NCBI RefSeq assembly: GCF_003264365.1
Contig: NZ_PYAK01000004.1
Span: 210,431 to 274,430, forward strand
Direction of reading: 5' to 3'
From: Micromonospora noduli
GTDB taxonomy: Bacteria > Actinomycetota > Actinomycetes > Mycobacteriales > Micromonosporaceae
DNA length: 64,000 bases
Below the pieces are notes generated by a model. It ran no database searches and was not told where the DNA came from. It worked only from the letters and a program-made list of their open reading frames with translations. A program made the translations under genes and the position numbers. Positions 32,308 through 40,897 of this stretch are shown piece by piece (within the stretch, counting starts at the first letter, position 1; every line of letters starts with the position of its first letter).

Positions 32308-34226
32308 TTCGCCCCACCTGCGGGGTGAAGTGCGCCGGCGGCCAGTCCGTCCGCGGTGAGACGCACCAGCTCGGCGCTGAGCGAACCCACCTCCGCGACA
32401 GCCGATTCGAACGCGATGAGCCGCTGAAACGCCTCCCCATGTGCCCGTTGCTCATCCAATGGCAACCGCCGGATCTGTGCCCGACGGACGTCGACCCGTG
32501 AACCAGACAGGCTCGTCGTCTGCTTGTCGTTGGCCGAGTTGCGCAACTGCCCGGCCATGAACCACGGATCGAGCGCGGCCGGGTTAGGACGCAGCAGATA
32601 GAGGTGAGCACCGAGGAGCACCCCATCGGATGTGATCACCCGTGAGATCAGTTGCCGCGCCGCCACAGGCACGACCACGTCCCCCGCCATCAGGGGCACG
32701 CGTTCCAGCAGTGTGCCGTCGTCGTGCCCGGACGCGTCGACACCTGCGACGACGTCCCTGCCGGTGAGGACGAGTGGGCCTTGCCCGTGCGCTACGGAGC
32801 CACCCTCCGCCCGGCTTGGCGTGGAACGGATGGGCCCGATCACCTGCAGGGCGCCGGTGCGAGCCAACTCGGCGACCGTCAGGGTGCCCGACGCCGGCGC
32901 TTCTGTTGGTGTTGCCGTGACCTGCGGAAGTAGCGCCGGAAGCTCGCCGACGATGGCGGCCAGTCGTTCTCTGGTGCGTACCAGATGCTCTCCGGAAGCC
33001 TCGCCCACGACGGCGGGTTGCCGGCGTGCGGGGGTGAGGTCGACTTCCTCATCGAGCAGTTCGATGACCGGGACCGCGCGGGCGAACCCGGCCTCCTCGA
33101 CGTCGCCGTCGGGGGCGGCAACGAACTCCCGCCACGTGGCCAGCACGCGCGGTGCGGTGTCGGCCAGGTCGCCGCCGGCGGCGTCGATCAGCAGCGCCCG
33201 CGCTGGTGGCGGCGCGTCGGTCGCGGCGCGTCGCAGCACCCACAGGTGCAGGGGTACGCCGTGCGGCGCCGCCACGCCCGGCGGAAGCGCGATGACGGCG
33301 CGCAGGTGACCTCGCCGGAGCAGTTCGCCGCGGATGCGTTTGCCGGCGCGGCGGCTGGCGACAGTGGGTGGCATCAGCAGGACGGCGTGCCCGCCGACCC
33401 GCACGTGGGCGAGGGCGTGCTGCACCCAGGCCAGCTCGGGTTCGGTGCGGGGTGTGGTGCCGACGATCCAGCGGGGGTCGTGGCCGAGTTCCTCGTCGCC
33501 CCAGTTGGTGGCACCGAAGGGTGGGTGGCAGACGACGGCGTCGACGGCGCGGCCGGCGAAGGCGTCGGCGCGCAGCGAGTCACCGCCGCTGACCTCCCCG
33601 GGTACGTCGTGCAGGGCTAGCCACAGGCCGGCGAGCCGGGCCAACTCGTCGTCGAGTTCCTGCCCGTACATCGAGGTGCTGCCGGCGCGGACGGCGGCTC
33701 GCAGGATGGCGCCGGAGCCGGCGGCCGGGTCCAGCACTGAGCCGCCGCCGACGTTGGCGAGCCCGATCATCAGGTCGGCGAGGTCGTCGGGGGTGGCGAA
33801 GGGGCGACCGGGCCCTGGTGCGGAGAACCGCTGCCACAACTCGTCGAACGCGCCCTGCGGGCCCAACTCGTCGGCGAGGGCGTCGACGTCGGGCAGCAGC
33901 GGCGTGAGCTGGGCATCGATGCTGGCGCTGCGGGAGCCGCGTTGACGGGCCAGCAGCAGGGCGCCGACGGCGGCGAGGCCGGCGGCCGGGGAGTCGCTGG
34001 CTGCGGCGAGGTGTCGCCAGAGCCGGTCGGCGGTGGCGAGCTCGGGGAGCTTGCCCTGGGTGCGTAACCACTGCTCGACCTGGATCAGGTCGAACTCGGG
34101 GCTCGCCGTCGTTCCGCCCACGGGGGCGGGGAAGTCGGGATGCCGTTTACGCCAGTTGCTGACCGCAGCGCGACCGACACCGGCGAGCCGGGCTATCTCC
34201 GCTGCCGTGATGGTCGGGTTCTCCAC
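32304..34226 (-). CDS. HTH - DNA methylase - HsdS-like specificity fusion (copy 2, altered motif IV)
   Basis: Start GTG 34226; 640 residues. Same layout as the gene at 15564-17531: helix-turn-helix EIARLAGVGRAAVSNWRKRH near the N-terminus, HsdM-like domain with motif I DPAAGSGAILRAA, and an HsdS-like C-terminus (RRAQIRRLPLDEQRAHGEAF). The important difference is catalytic motif IV, which reads CHPPFGATNWG where copy 1 has CNPPF. The N6-adenine methylase signature requires N or D at this position, so activity may be lost or altered. It is the first gene of the minus-strand array, divergent from a lipoprotein gene, and its HTH could allow autoregulation at the palindrome in the shared promoter region. 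Confidence 0.83.
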   Translation of the reverse strand: MENPTITAAEIARLAGVGRAAVSNWRKRHPDFPAPVGGTTASPEFDLIQVEQWLRTQGKLPELATADRLWRHLAAASDSPAAGLAAVGALLLARQRGSRSASIDAQLTPLLPDVDALADELGPQGAFDELWQRFSAPGPGRPFATPDDLADLMIGLANVGGGSVLDPAAGSGAILRAAVRAGSTSMYGQELDDELARLAGLWLALHDVPGEVSGGDSLRADAFAGRAVDAVVCHPPFGATNWGDEELGHDPRWIVGTTPRTEPELAWVQHALAHVRVGGHAVLLMPPTVASRRAGKRIRGELLRRGHLRAVIALPPGVAAPHGVPLHLWVLRRAATDAPPPARALLIDAAGGDLADTAPRVLATWREFVAAPDGDVEEAGFARAVPVIELLDEEVDLTPARRQPAVVGEASGEHLVRTRERLAAIVGELPALLPQVTATPTEAPASGTLTVAELARTGALQVIGPIRSTPSRAEGGSVAHGQGPLVLTGRDVVAGVDASGHDDGTLLERVPLMAGDVVVPVAARQLISRVITSDGVLLGAHLYLLRPNPAALDPWFMAGQLRNSANDKQTTSLSGSRVDVRRAQIRRLPLDEQRAHGEAFQRLIAFESAVAEVGSLSAELVRLTADGLAAGALHPAGGAK

Positions 34227-34261
34227 GTCGAAAGTCTCGCACGCCTGTCAAGCATGAGATT

Positions 34262-34295
34262 GTCTGTTGACACTGTTGTCAGACGATGCTCTTAT
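34262..34295 (+). promoter_or_regulatory. promoter with overlapping interrupted palindrome in divergent region
   Basis: A consensus -35 TTGACA (34267-34272) is followed after 17 bases by TCTTAT (34290-34295), directed at the lipoprotein gene. The -35 is embedded in an interrupted palindrome, 34262-34284, with GTCTG/CAGAC ends and ACA/TGT inner half-sites. Because the element lies between divergent genes, one of which encodes an HTH protein, it is a candidate operator. Operator function is inference. Confidence 0.55.
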
Positions 34296-34328
34296 TGACC
34301 CCGCAACGCTCACTTCAGGAGGACAACG

Positions 34329-34889
34329 ATGCGCAAGACCACCACTCTCGCTCTGCTCGCCACCGGCCTCATCGCCCTGGGCTGCGGCTCCGGTGCCGCC
34401 GACAAGGCGAGCGACTCCAGCAGCGACAGCAAGGCGAGCAGCTCCAGCGGCGACGAAGGCGGCGCCAAGGCCGAGGAGAAGCCGGCGAAGACCGCCAAGA
34501 TCGGGCAGCCGGCCCGGGACGGGAAGTTCGAGTTCACCGTCAAGTCGTCCAAGTGCGGCGTTGCCAAGATCGGCAGCGACATGCTCGGCCAGAAGGCGCA
34601 GGGCCAGTTCTGCCTGGTCACGGTGAATGTGAAGAACATCGGCAAGGAAGCGCAGATGTTCGACGGCAGCAGCCAGAAGGCTTACGCGGCTGACGGCACC
34701 GAGTACTCCGCCGACACCGGAGCGGCGATCTACGCGAACAAGAACGCCGAGACGTTCCTCAACGACATCAACCCCGGCAACCAGGTCAACGGCGTCGTGG
34801 TCTTCGACATCCCGAAGAACGTCAAGATCACCAAGCTCGAGCTGCACGACTCGATGTTCTCCGGCGGCGTCGACGTCGCCCTCGGCTGA
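34329..34889 (+). CDS. DUF4352-like secreted lipoprotein
   Basis: 186 residues; ATG preceded by a strong AGGAGG 7 bases upstream. The N-terminus is a lipoprotein signal peptide with a lipobox-like ALGCG (Cys ~19). A Ser/Lys/Asp-rich linker follows, then a beta-sandwich domain (~55-186) with the DUF4352 pattern: GKFEFTV, FCLVTVNVKNIGKEAQMF, AYAADGTEYSADT, NPGNQVNGVVVFDIP. DUF4352 proteins are extracellular immunoglobulin-like domains of unknown function. It is not obviously linked to the defence island apart from sharing a promoter region. Confidence 0.85.
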   Translation: MRKTTTLALLATGLIALGCGSGAADKASDSSSDSKASSSSGDEGGAKAEEKPAKTAKIGQPARDGKFEFTVKSSKCGVAKIGSDMLGQKAQGQFCLVTVNVKNIGKEAQMFDGSSQKAYAADGTEYSADTGAAIYANKNAETFLNDINPGNQVNGVVVFDIPKNVKITKLELHDSMFSGGVDVALG

Positions 34890-34971
34890 CCTCTCCCCCA
34901 CTGACCGGGGCGGGCAAACCACGCCCGCCCCGGCTGTTCACAGCGCACCTGTTCACAGAAGGAGCCTCGCC

Positions 34972-35703
34972 ATGACCGATCCGACCAACCCGACGCCGCC
35001 TGATGAACCCAGTGAGCCGCCACAGCCTTCGCCAGCTCCCGTAGCGGGTCCGGCATCCGAGACCGACCCGGTCTTCCTGTCCGCCCCTCCCGTAACCGGG
35101 AAGCGGTCCAACGTGCGGGCCTGGGTGGTCGGCGGCATCGCACTCGCGGTGATCCTCTGCTGCGGCGGCGCTGTCATCGGCACGTTCAACGGTGACGAGT
35201 CGAAGCCGACCGCTGGCGCCAGCAGCTCGCCTGCGCCAAGCCCCACCAGCGCGTCGCCGACGACTGTCGCTCCCATTACAGCGGCCCCGACCAGCGCGGC
35301 CCCCACCAGCGCCCTCCCGAGCCCGACCAAGGCTGCCCCGCCGCCGAAGCCGAAGCCGCCGTCGTACAAGACGTTGACCGAACGGCAGTGGAAGCTGATC
35401 GCCAAGGACCCGGACGGCTACCTGGGGAAGACCTACGTCGTCTACGGGCGGGTCACCCAGTTCGATGCGGCCACCGGCACCGACAGCTTCCGCGCCGACG
35501 TCGCCCACCGTCGGATGGCCGAAGACTACGACTACGAGACCAACACCATCTTGAACGGATCCGAATCGGACCTCGACAACCTCGTCGAGGACGACATCTT
35601 CCGCGCCAACGTGACGGTGCTCGGCTCCTTCAGCTACGACACCCAGATCGGCGGCGAGACCACTGTCGCCCTGCTCCAGGTCGACTCCATCAAGGTCCTC
35701 TGA
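34972..35703 (+). CDS. single-pass membrane protein with extracytoplasmic domain
   Basis: 243 residues; ATG with GAAGGAG upstream. A Pro-rich N-terminus (~1-45) precedes one membrane helix (VVGGIALAVILCCGGAVIG), a Ser/Thr/Pro/Ala linker, and a C-terminal globular domain from about residue 130 (YLGKTYVVYGRVTQFDAATGTDSFRADV ... GGETTVALLQVDSIKVL) that has the look of a small OB-like beta barrel. It lies 82 bases after the lipoprotein gene and is probably co-transcribed. Function unknown; the two may both act at the cell surface. Confidence 0.75.
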   Translation: MTDPTNPTPPDEPSEPPQPSPAPVAGPASETDPVFLSAPPVTGKRSNVRAWVVGGIALAVILCCGGAVIGTFNGDESKPTAGASSSPAPSPTSASPTTVAPITAAPTSAAPTSALPSPTKAAPPPKPKPPSYKTLTERQWKLIAKDPDGYLGKTYVVYGRVTQFDAATGTDSFRADVAHRRMAEDYDYETNTILNGSESDLDNLVEDDIFRANVTVLGSFSYDTQIGGETTVALLQVDSIKVL

Positions 35704-35729
35704 ACTCCCCTCAGACGTCAGGAGGCGTC

Positions 35730-36566
35730 GTGCGCCCCGATGAGTTCCTCCGCGCCCTGACCCAGCTCCCCCCGCCCCTGCACGACCGCGTCCTCATCCT
35801 TCGCCCCTTCACCCGCGCCACCCGTTGCGACGACTGCCAGGGCATCGGTGATGCGGTCCACCTCGCCCTCACCGCCGCCCACTACGACGAGCTGACCTCC
35901 GCCGCCGAGCTGCTCGACACCGCCGAGCGCCTCGCCGCCGCGCACACCGAGCACTCGGGGCGCAAGGCCGACTGCCTGCCGCTTCCCGACCAGGAGCGCG
36001 GGCGCGGCCGCGTACTCCGCTGGGCGAAGGCGGCCGGTCCGCTGGTGGCGGCGACCGACGCCAGCTGGAAGGGCCGCGCCGGTGGCATCGGGTACGTGAT
36101 CAGCGATGGCCACTACGGCCTGCTCGGGCGGGGCACCGGCCGGCTCGACCCGACCGGCAGGTCCCGGGTGCTCGTCGACGAACTGCGCGCGGTCGACTAC
36201 CTGCTCACCGGGTACGACGAGGTGCCAACCGGCATGACAGTGCTGCTGGACAGCCTGACGGCCGTGCGGTACCTGCACCGCTGGCAGGCCGGCGAGACCG
36301 ACGCGATGCCCGCCGGCTACAGCCTGCGGCAGCGCCGCTGGTCAGACAAACCGACCCTGGTCCGGCTCGCCGACCAGGTGGCCCAATGCCCCGACGTGAC
36401 GTTCGCGCACGTCAAGGGGCACAGCGGCCACGCCCTCAACGAGGCCGCCGACGGCCTGTCGCACATGGCCCGCCGCCGGCGGGAGGAGTCCTTCGACCTG
36501 CGTCCCCGGGCGCACGCCCTGGTCGACGCGTTCCTGCGCGACTGGCACGCGAACGCCGCGGTCTGA
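35730..36566 (+). CDS. RNase HI-like protein
   Basis: I choose GTG 35730, with GGAGG four bases upstream, giving 278 residues; the longer open frame upstream is shadow of the preceding gene. The first ~95 residues are an uncharacterised helical domain with a CDDC motif. The rest is RNase H-like with the expected acidic residues in order: D in VAATDASWKGRAGGIGYV, E in LVDELRAVDYLL, D in VLLDSLTAV, and D in VKGHSGHALNEAADGLSH. An RNA:DNA-hybrid nuclease or an RNase H-fold nuclease of other specificity is expected. It sits 26 bases after the membrane-protein gene and 92 before an SMC-like ATPase gene, so it may act with that ATPase. Confidence 0.8.
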   Translation: MRPDEFLRALTQLPPPLHDRVLILRPFTRATRCDDCQGIGDAVHLALTAAHYDELTSAAELLDTAERLAAAHTEHSGRKADCLPLPDQERGRGRVLRWAKAAGPLVAATDASWKGRAGGIGYVISDGHYGLLGRGTGRLDPTGRSRVLVDELRAVDYLLTGYDEVPTGMTVLLDSLTAVRYLHRWQAGETDAMPAGYSLRQRRWSDKPTLVRLADQVAQCPDVTFAHVKGHSGHALNEAADGLSHMARRRREESFDLRPRAHALVDAFLRDWHANAAV

Positions 36567-36658
36567 CCGCGCGACCGCGGTAACCCGCACTTCCACCGCT
36601 CACCCCGGGCGGGCCGACGAGCCGTCGGCCCGCGGACACCACACGCCTGGAGACGACA

Positions 36659-39112
36659 ATGACCCAGCCCGCACAGACCACCGCGCCCCTGATCGAGCTG
36701 ATCTTCGAGCGACTGGCCGCCGCTGACGACGTCCCGACCGAGACCGTCGAGCTCGTCCTCGCCGCCCTCACCGGCGAGGACGACCTGACCGCCGCCCTCG
36801 CCGGCACTCCCACCCGGCTCGCCCCCCGCTCCCCCACCGACGACGGCCCGGCGGAACGGATCTGGTTGAAGTCGGTGACCGTCGCCGGGTTCCGTGGCGT
36901 CGGCCCGGAACGGACCATCCAGATCGGCCCCGGCCCGGGTTTCACACTGGTCGTCGGCCGCAACGGCTCCGGCAAGTCCAGCTTCGCCGAGGCCGCCGAA
37001 CTCGCCCTCACCGGGGACAGCGCCCGGTGGGCCGACAAGACCAGCGTCTGGCGTACGGGGTGGCGCAACCTGCACAACCCGGACCCGTGCTGGGTGGATG
37101 TGGAGCTGCGCGTCGACGGGGTGGCCACGCCGACGCGGGTGCACCGGGCCTGGCCGGTCGGGGCCGCGCTGGCCGACGCCGAGGTGACGGTCACCAGCGC
37201 CCAGGGCCGGCATGCGGACCTCTCCGAGCTGGGTCTGGCCCGCCCGCTGGAGCTGTACCGGCCGTTCCTCACCGCGGCCGAGCTGGGCAAGCTCGCCGCC
37301 GGAACGCAGAGTCAACTCTTCGACGCGCTCTTCGCGATCCTCGGGCTGGACGCGCTCACCGACGCCGACCAGCGTCTGCTGCGCGCCGCCCGGCCGCACG
37401 ACAACACCATCAAGGAGGTACGCGCACAGCGCGCCACGCTGGTCGCCACGCTCGACGGGATCGCCGACGACCGGGCCCGGCGGACCGCCGTGCTACTGCG
37501 TGGCCGGGGCGCGGTCGACGTCGGCGCGGTGACGGCGATCCTCGACGAGCCGGACGAGGCGACCACCGACCGGGAGGTGCTGCTCTGTCGGGAGCTCGCC
37601 GCCCTCGCGCCGCCGCCGGTCGACGAGGTGACCCGGCTCGCCGGTCAGTTGCGGGACGCGGCGGTCGAGGCCCAGCGGTACGACGGCGGCCGGTCCCGGG
37701 CCGCGCTGCGTAGCGCCGAGCTGCTCCGCCTCGCCCTCGAACATCACGAGGACGAGGGCGACGGGTCGTGCCCGGTCTGCGCCACCGGCACCCTCGACGG
37801 TGGCTGGCGTGCCGCCGCCGCGGAGTCGCTCAGCGAGCTTCGGCAGCGCAGCGTCGCCGCCCAGACGGCGACGACCCGGCTGACGGCCCTGCTGCGGCAG
37901 ACGCACCACCTGATCGACGACCTCGTTGTGCCCGAGGGCCCCGGGTCGGAGCCGACGGTCGGGGCGCTGTGTGATGCCGTTGCCATGCTGCGGCGCGTAC
38001 CCGGGGAGCCGGCCGACCTGGCCGACCACCTGGCCGCGCGGTACCCGGCGGTGGTGGCGGCGGTCGACGCGGCCCGCGCGTACGCCGAGGGGTTTCTGCG
38101 GCAGCGCGACACCGGCTGGCGGGCGGCGGCGGCCGAGGTGCGCGAGTGGGTGGCCACCGTCGGCGGACTGCCGGCGCAGGAGGCGGCCCTGGCCCGGTTG
38201 AAGGCCGCGCGTGCCTGGCTGAAGGACGCCGGTGCGCAGATCCGCAACGAGCGGGTCGCGCCGTTCGCCGGGCACTCGCAGCACATTTGGGCGCAGCTGC
38301 GGCAGGAGAGCAACGTCGAGCTGGGGTCGATGACGTTGGAAGGCGCGAACACCCGACGGCGGGTGGTCTTCCCGGTCAGCGTGGACGGCGCCGACAACGG
38401 CACGGCGCTGGGTGTGATGAGTCAGGGTGAGATGCAGGCGCTCGGGCTGGCGACGTTCCTGCCCCGCAGCTGCGCCCCGGAGAGCCCGTTCCGGTTCATC
38501 GTGGTCGACGACCCGGTGCAGAGCATGGACCCGTCGAAGGTGGACGGTCTCGCCCGGGTGCTCGCTGAGCTGGCCGAGCAGCGGCAGGTGGTCGTCTTCA
38601 CCCACGACACCCGGCTGCCGGACGCGGTCCGCCGACTCGATCTCGGCAAGGCGCGGATCATCGAGGTGACCCGCGCGGAGAAGTCGGTGGTGACGCTGCG
38701 GCCCGGCTCCGACCCGGTGACCCGCTACCTGGACGACGCGTACGCGTTGGCGCGCAACGAGGAGATCCCCGCCGAGGTGCGCGGGCCGGTGGTCGCGGAG
38801 CTGTGCCGCTCTGCGGTGGAGGCGGCCTGCCATCGCTCGGTCTGGCGGAACCGGGTGGCACGAGGTGTCCGGCACGCCGACATCGAGGAGGCGATCGAGG
38901 ACGCGTCCCGGCGGGTCGCCACCACCGTCGCGTTGGCGGTGTTCGACGACGCCGAGAAGGGTGGTGACGTGCTCGGCTGGCTGGGCCGCCGGCACGGACG
39001 ACGTGCGGTGAACGCGTACCAGGCATGCCGGGAGGGTGTGCACGGCGCGTACCTGGCGGACCTGCCCGGCCTGGTCGCGGACGCCCGCCTCCTCGTGGCG
39101 GCGCTGTCGTGA
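36659..39112 (+). CDS. SMC/RecF-like AAA ATPase with zinc-hook-like motif
   Basis: 817 residues. After ~55 N-terminal residues the ABC-type ATPase begins (LKSVTVAGFRGVG), Walker A is VVGRNGSGKSSF (~100), the middle is helical and contains a Rad50-hook-like SCPVCATG (~370), and the second half has the signature GVMSQGEMQALGLA (~590) and Walker B with FIVVDDPVQSMDP, then VVVFTHDTRLPDAV (H-loop). The C-terminal ~170 residues form an extra helical domain. It is of the kind found in many multi-gene defence systems and in DNA-repair ATPases. It overlaps the next gene by 4 bases, so the two probably form a complex. Confidence 0.87.
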   Translation: MTQPAQTTAPLIELIFERLAAADDVPTETVELVLAALTGEDDLTAALAGTPTRLAPRSPTDDGPAERIWLKSVTVAGFRGVGPERTIQIGPGPGFTLVVGRNGSGKSSFAEAAELALTGDSARWADKTSVWRTGWRNLHNPDPCWVDVELRVDGVATPTRVHRAWPVGAALADAEVTVTSAQGRHADLSELGLARPLELYRPFLTAAELGKLAAGTQSQLFDALFAILGLDALTDADQRLLRAARPHDNTIKEVRAQRATLVATLDGIADDRARRTAVLLRGRGAVDVGAVTAILDEPDEATTDREVLLCRELAALAPPPVDEVTRLAGQLRDAAVEAQRYDGGRSRAALRSAELLRLALEHHEDEGDGSCPVCATGTLDGGWRAAAAESLSELRQRSVAAQTATTRLTALLRQTHHLIDDLVVPEGPGSEPTVGALCDAVAMLRRVPGEPADLADHLAARYPAVVAAVDAARAYAEGFLRQRDTGWRAAAAEVREWVATVGGLPAQEAALARLKAARAWLKDAGAQIRNERVAPFAGHSQHIWAQLRQESNVELGSMTLEGANTRRRVVFPVSVDGADNGTALGVMSQGEMQALGLATFLPRSCAPESPFRFIVVDDPVQSMDPSKVDGLARVLAELAEQRQVVVFTHDTRLPDAVRRLDLGKARIIEVTRAEKSVVTLRPGSDPVTRYLDDAYALARNEEIPAEVRGPVVAELCRSAVEAACHRSVWRNRVARGVRHADIEEAIEDASRRVATTVALAVFDDAEKGGDVLGWLGRRHGRRAVNAYQACREGVHGAYLADLPGLVADARLLVAALS

Positions 39113-39513
39113 CCGCGCCGACGCCACAGCGCTGCCTGGCGGCGGCCGATCAGCTGCTGCGCGGGGCCGGGCTGCTCGGCGCCGCTGCCGTGACCGCGGG
39201 CTGGTGGCCGGGGGCCTGCGCCTGTCTGATCCGGCTCGCCCTTGAAGGCGGCGTCGACGCCTACTGGCGGCGGGTGAAGCCGACCGTGGCGGCGTGCCGG
39301 CAGGGCCGTGCCAAGCAGTTGATGCTGCGCGGCCGGCTCGGTCCGGGCAGTGAAACGGCCCGTCGGGTGGCGTTCGCCTGGGCGACGCTCTCCGCCGCCA
39401 CGCACCACCACTGCTACGAGCTGGCCCCTACGGCTGCGGAGCTGCGTCGCCTGCACACCGAGGTGAGCGCCCTGCTCACCCGACTCCAGGCGCCCGCCAG
39501 CAGCACGAGCTGA
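39109..39513 (+). CDS. small helical protein coupled to the SMC-like ATPase
   Basis: GTG 39109 overlaps the ATPase stop (GTGA); 134 residues. The sequence is all-helical in appearance, with conserved-looking WWPGACACLIRLALEGG and FAWATLSAATHHHCYELAPTAAELRRLH. The arrangement is reminiscent of HEPN-like helical bundles, but no clear R-x4-6-H motif can be drawn with confidence. It could be a partner subunit or the effector of the ATPase. Not recognised as a named family. Confidence 0.7.
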   Translation: MTAPTPQRCLAAADQLLRGAGLLGAAAVTAGWWPGACACLIRLALEGGVDAYWRRVKPTVAACRQGRAKQLMLRGRLGPGSETARRVAFAWATLSAATHHHCYELAPTAAELRRLHTEVSALLTRLQAPASSTS

Positions 39514-39549
39514 CCCCCGACATCTGACCCAACCAAGAGGGATATCGCC

Positions 39550-39948
39550 TTGTCCTACCAGCCCGGATACGACCCGACCCGTCCGCAGCCGCCGATCTCG
39601 GCCGCTCCCGCCAGCCCCTACCCGCCGCCCTACTACCACCAGCTGCTGCCCCAGGTGGTGGTGCAGGCCCCGCCCTCGTCCAGCACCGCTACCGCGTCGA
39701 TGGTCCTCGGCATTCTCGGCGTCCTCGGTGGCTGGTGCCTGTTCGGGATACCGTGCGTCCTCGCGGTCATCCTCGGCCACGTCGGGCTCCACGAGACCCG
39801 CAATGGCACGAAGTCCGGACGGGGAATGGCAGTGACAGGCCTGACCCTCGGTTACGTCTTCGTCGGCCCGATGATCGCGCTCACGGTCCTGGTCTTCTTC
39901 GGCGGTGTGATCGGGGCGGCAACTCCGACGCCGACGTCAACCCCGTGA
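39550..39948 (+). CDS. DUF4190-type membrane protein
   Basis: 132 residues from a TTG start with GAGGG upstream. A Pro/Tyr-rich cytoplasmic N-terminus (~50 residues) is followed by two membrane helices (SMVLGILGVLGGWCLFGIPCVLAVILG and MAVTGLTLGYVFVGPMIALTVLV) joined by GLHETRNGTKSGRGMA, the typical DUF4190 pattern. Common in actinobacteria; function unknown. Confidence 0.8.
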   Translation: MSYQPGYDPTRPQPPISAAPASPYPPPYYHQLLPQVVVQAPPSSSTATASMVLGILGVLGGWCLFGIPCVLAVILGHVGLHETRNGTKSGRGMAVTGLTLGYVFVGPMIALTVLVFFGGVIGAATPTPTSTP

Positions 39949-40124
39949 GCACATCGGCGGTGGCGCGTCGCTGCGGCGACCCGATGCGCCCGCGCCACGC
40001 GTTCGACCTGTTCAGTCACTCTCGTGTGGACGGTACGCGGGATGAGGTGCCGCTCCGGTTGAGCCGCTGTGACCTGCTTGACACGTACTGTGATGCTCCC
40101 GTTGTCGATCATGAAGGATGTGGG

Positions 40125-40853
40125 ATGGCGCCCGACGCCGAGGGATCCGAGACCGAACTCTCCCTACCCGACGACGGTGCCCCCGTCGGACCGGCTCCGG
40201 AAGCAGCCGTACGTGGTCAGCGAGTCCTCGACCTCCTGGACAGGGCGATCGACGTTCAGAGCGTGTTGGTGCGCAAGAACATCGCCCGAGCCCGCCAGCG
40301 GAACCCGGAAGCGACGCCAGCGGAGGTAATTCGCAATCTGGAGCGGATGTACGTCAGCGCTCTGGCCGGGACGGGTGCTGCGGTCGGCGGAGCCGCAGCG
40401 GCGCCCGGCGTCGGCACGGGCATCGCACTGGCACTGTCGGCCGGCGAGGTCCTCTCGTCTCTTGAGCTGAGCGCCCTCTTCGCACTCTCGATCGCCGAGG
40501 TCCACGGAGTCCCCATCGACGAGGTTGAGCGACGCCGAACGATCGTGATGGGAATCATGCTCGGCGGGTCCGGCTCCGCCACCATCACGAAGGTCGCCGA
40601 GCGTACGGGGCAACACTGGGGACGTCAGGTTGTGGCCAAGGTTCCCGCAGAGACGTTGCGTCAGATCAACAAGATCTTGGGGAAGCACTTCATCACGAAG
40701 TACGGGACCAAGCAGGGAATCATCGTGCTCGGCCGAGCGGCACCGTTCGGTATCGGCGCTGTGATTGGTGGTGGCGCCAACGCTGCCCTCGCCGCTATGG
40801 CCGTGCGAGCCGGTCGTCGCGCCTTCGGCCCACCGCCCAGCACGTGGCCATAG
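40125..40853 (+). CDS. EcsC-like protein
   Basis: ATG 40125 with AAGGA six bases upstream; 242 residues. The central glycine/alanine-rich region (GTGAAVGGAAAAPGVGTGIALAL) and the C-terminal block GRAAPFGIGAVIGGGANAALAAM ... GRRAFGPPP are typical of actinobacterial EcsC-related proteins, which associate with membranes. Molecular role unknown. A TTGACA lies 42 bases upstream of the start but no clear matching -10 was found. Confidence 0.7.
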   Translation: MAPDAEGSETELSLPDDGAPVGPAPEAAVRGQRVLDLLDRAIDVQSVLVRKNIARARQRNPEATPAEVIRNLERMYVSALAGTGAAVGGAAAAPGVGTGIALALSAGEVLSSLELSALFALSIAEVHGVPIDEVERRRTIVMGIMLGGSGSATITKVAERTGQHWGRQVVAKVPAETLRQINKILGKHFITKYGTKQGIIVLGRAAPFGIGAVIGGGANAALAAMAVRAGRRAFGPPPSTWP

Positions 40854-40897
40854 CTGACGCAGCACCCCACCAACGTCGTCCGGGTAGGGTCCCAATC

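Noticed and set aside
1..34226. BREX or Pgl system
   Set aside because: A kinase and large methylases are present but no PglZ alkaline-phosphatase-like or BrxC/PglY ATPase gene; the drmD-drmMI-drmA-drmB-drmC order is DISARM.
1..34226. Island carried by a prophage or integrative element
   Set aside because: No integrase, excisionase, tRNA gene or att-like direct repeats were seen at either edge within the window; the left edge is outside it.
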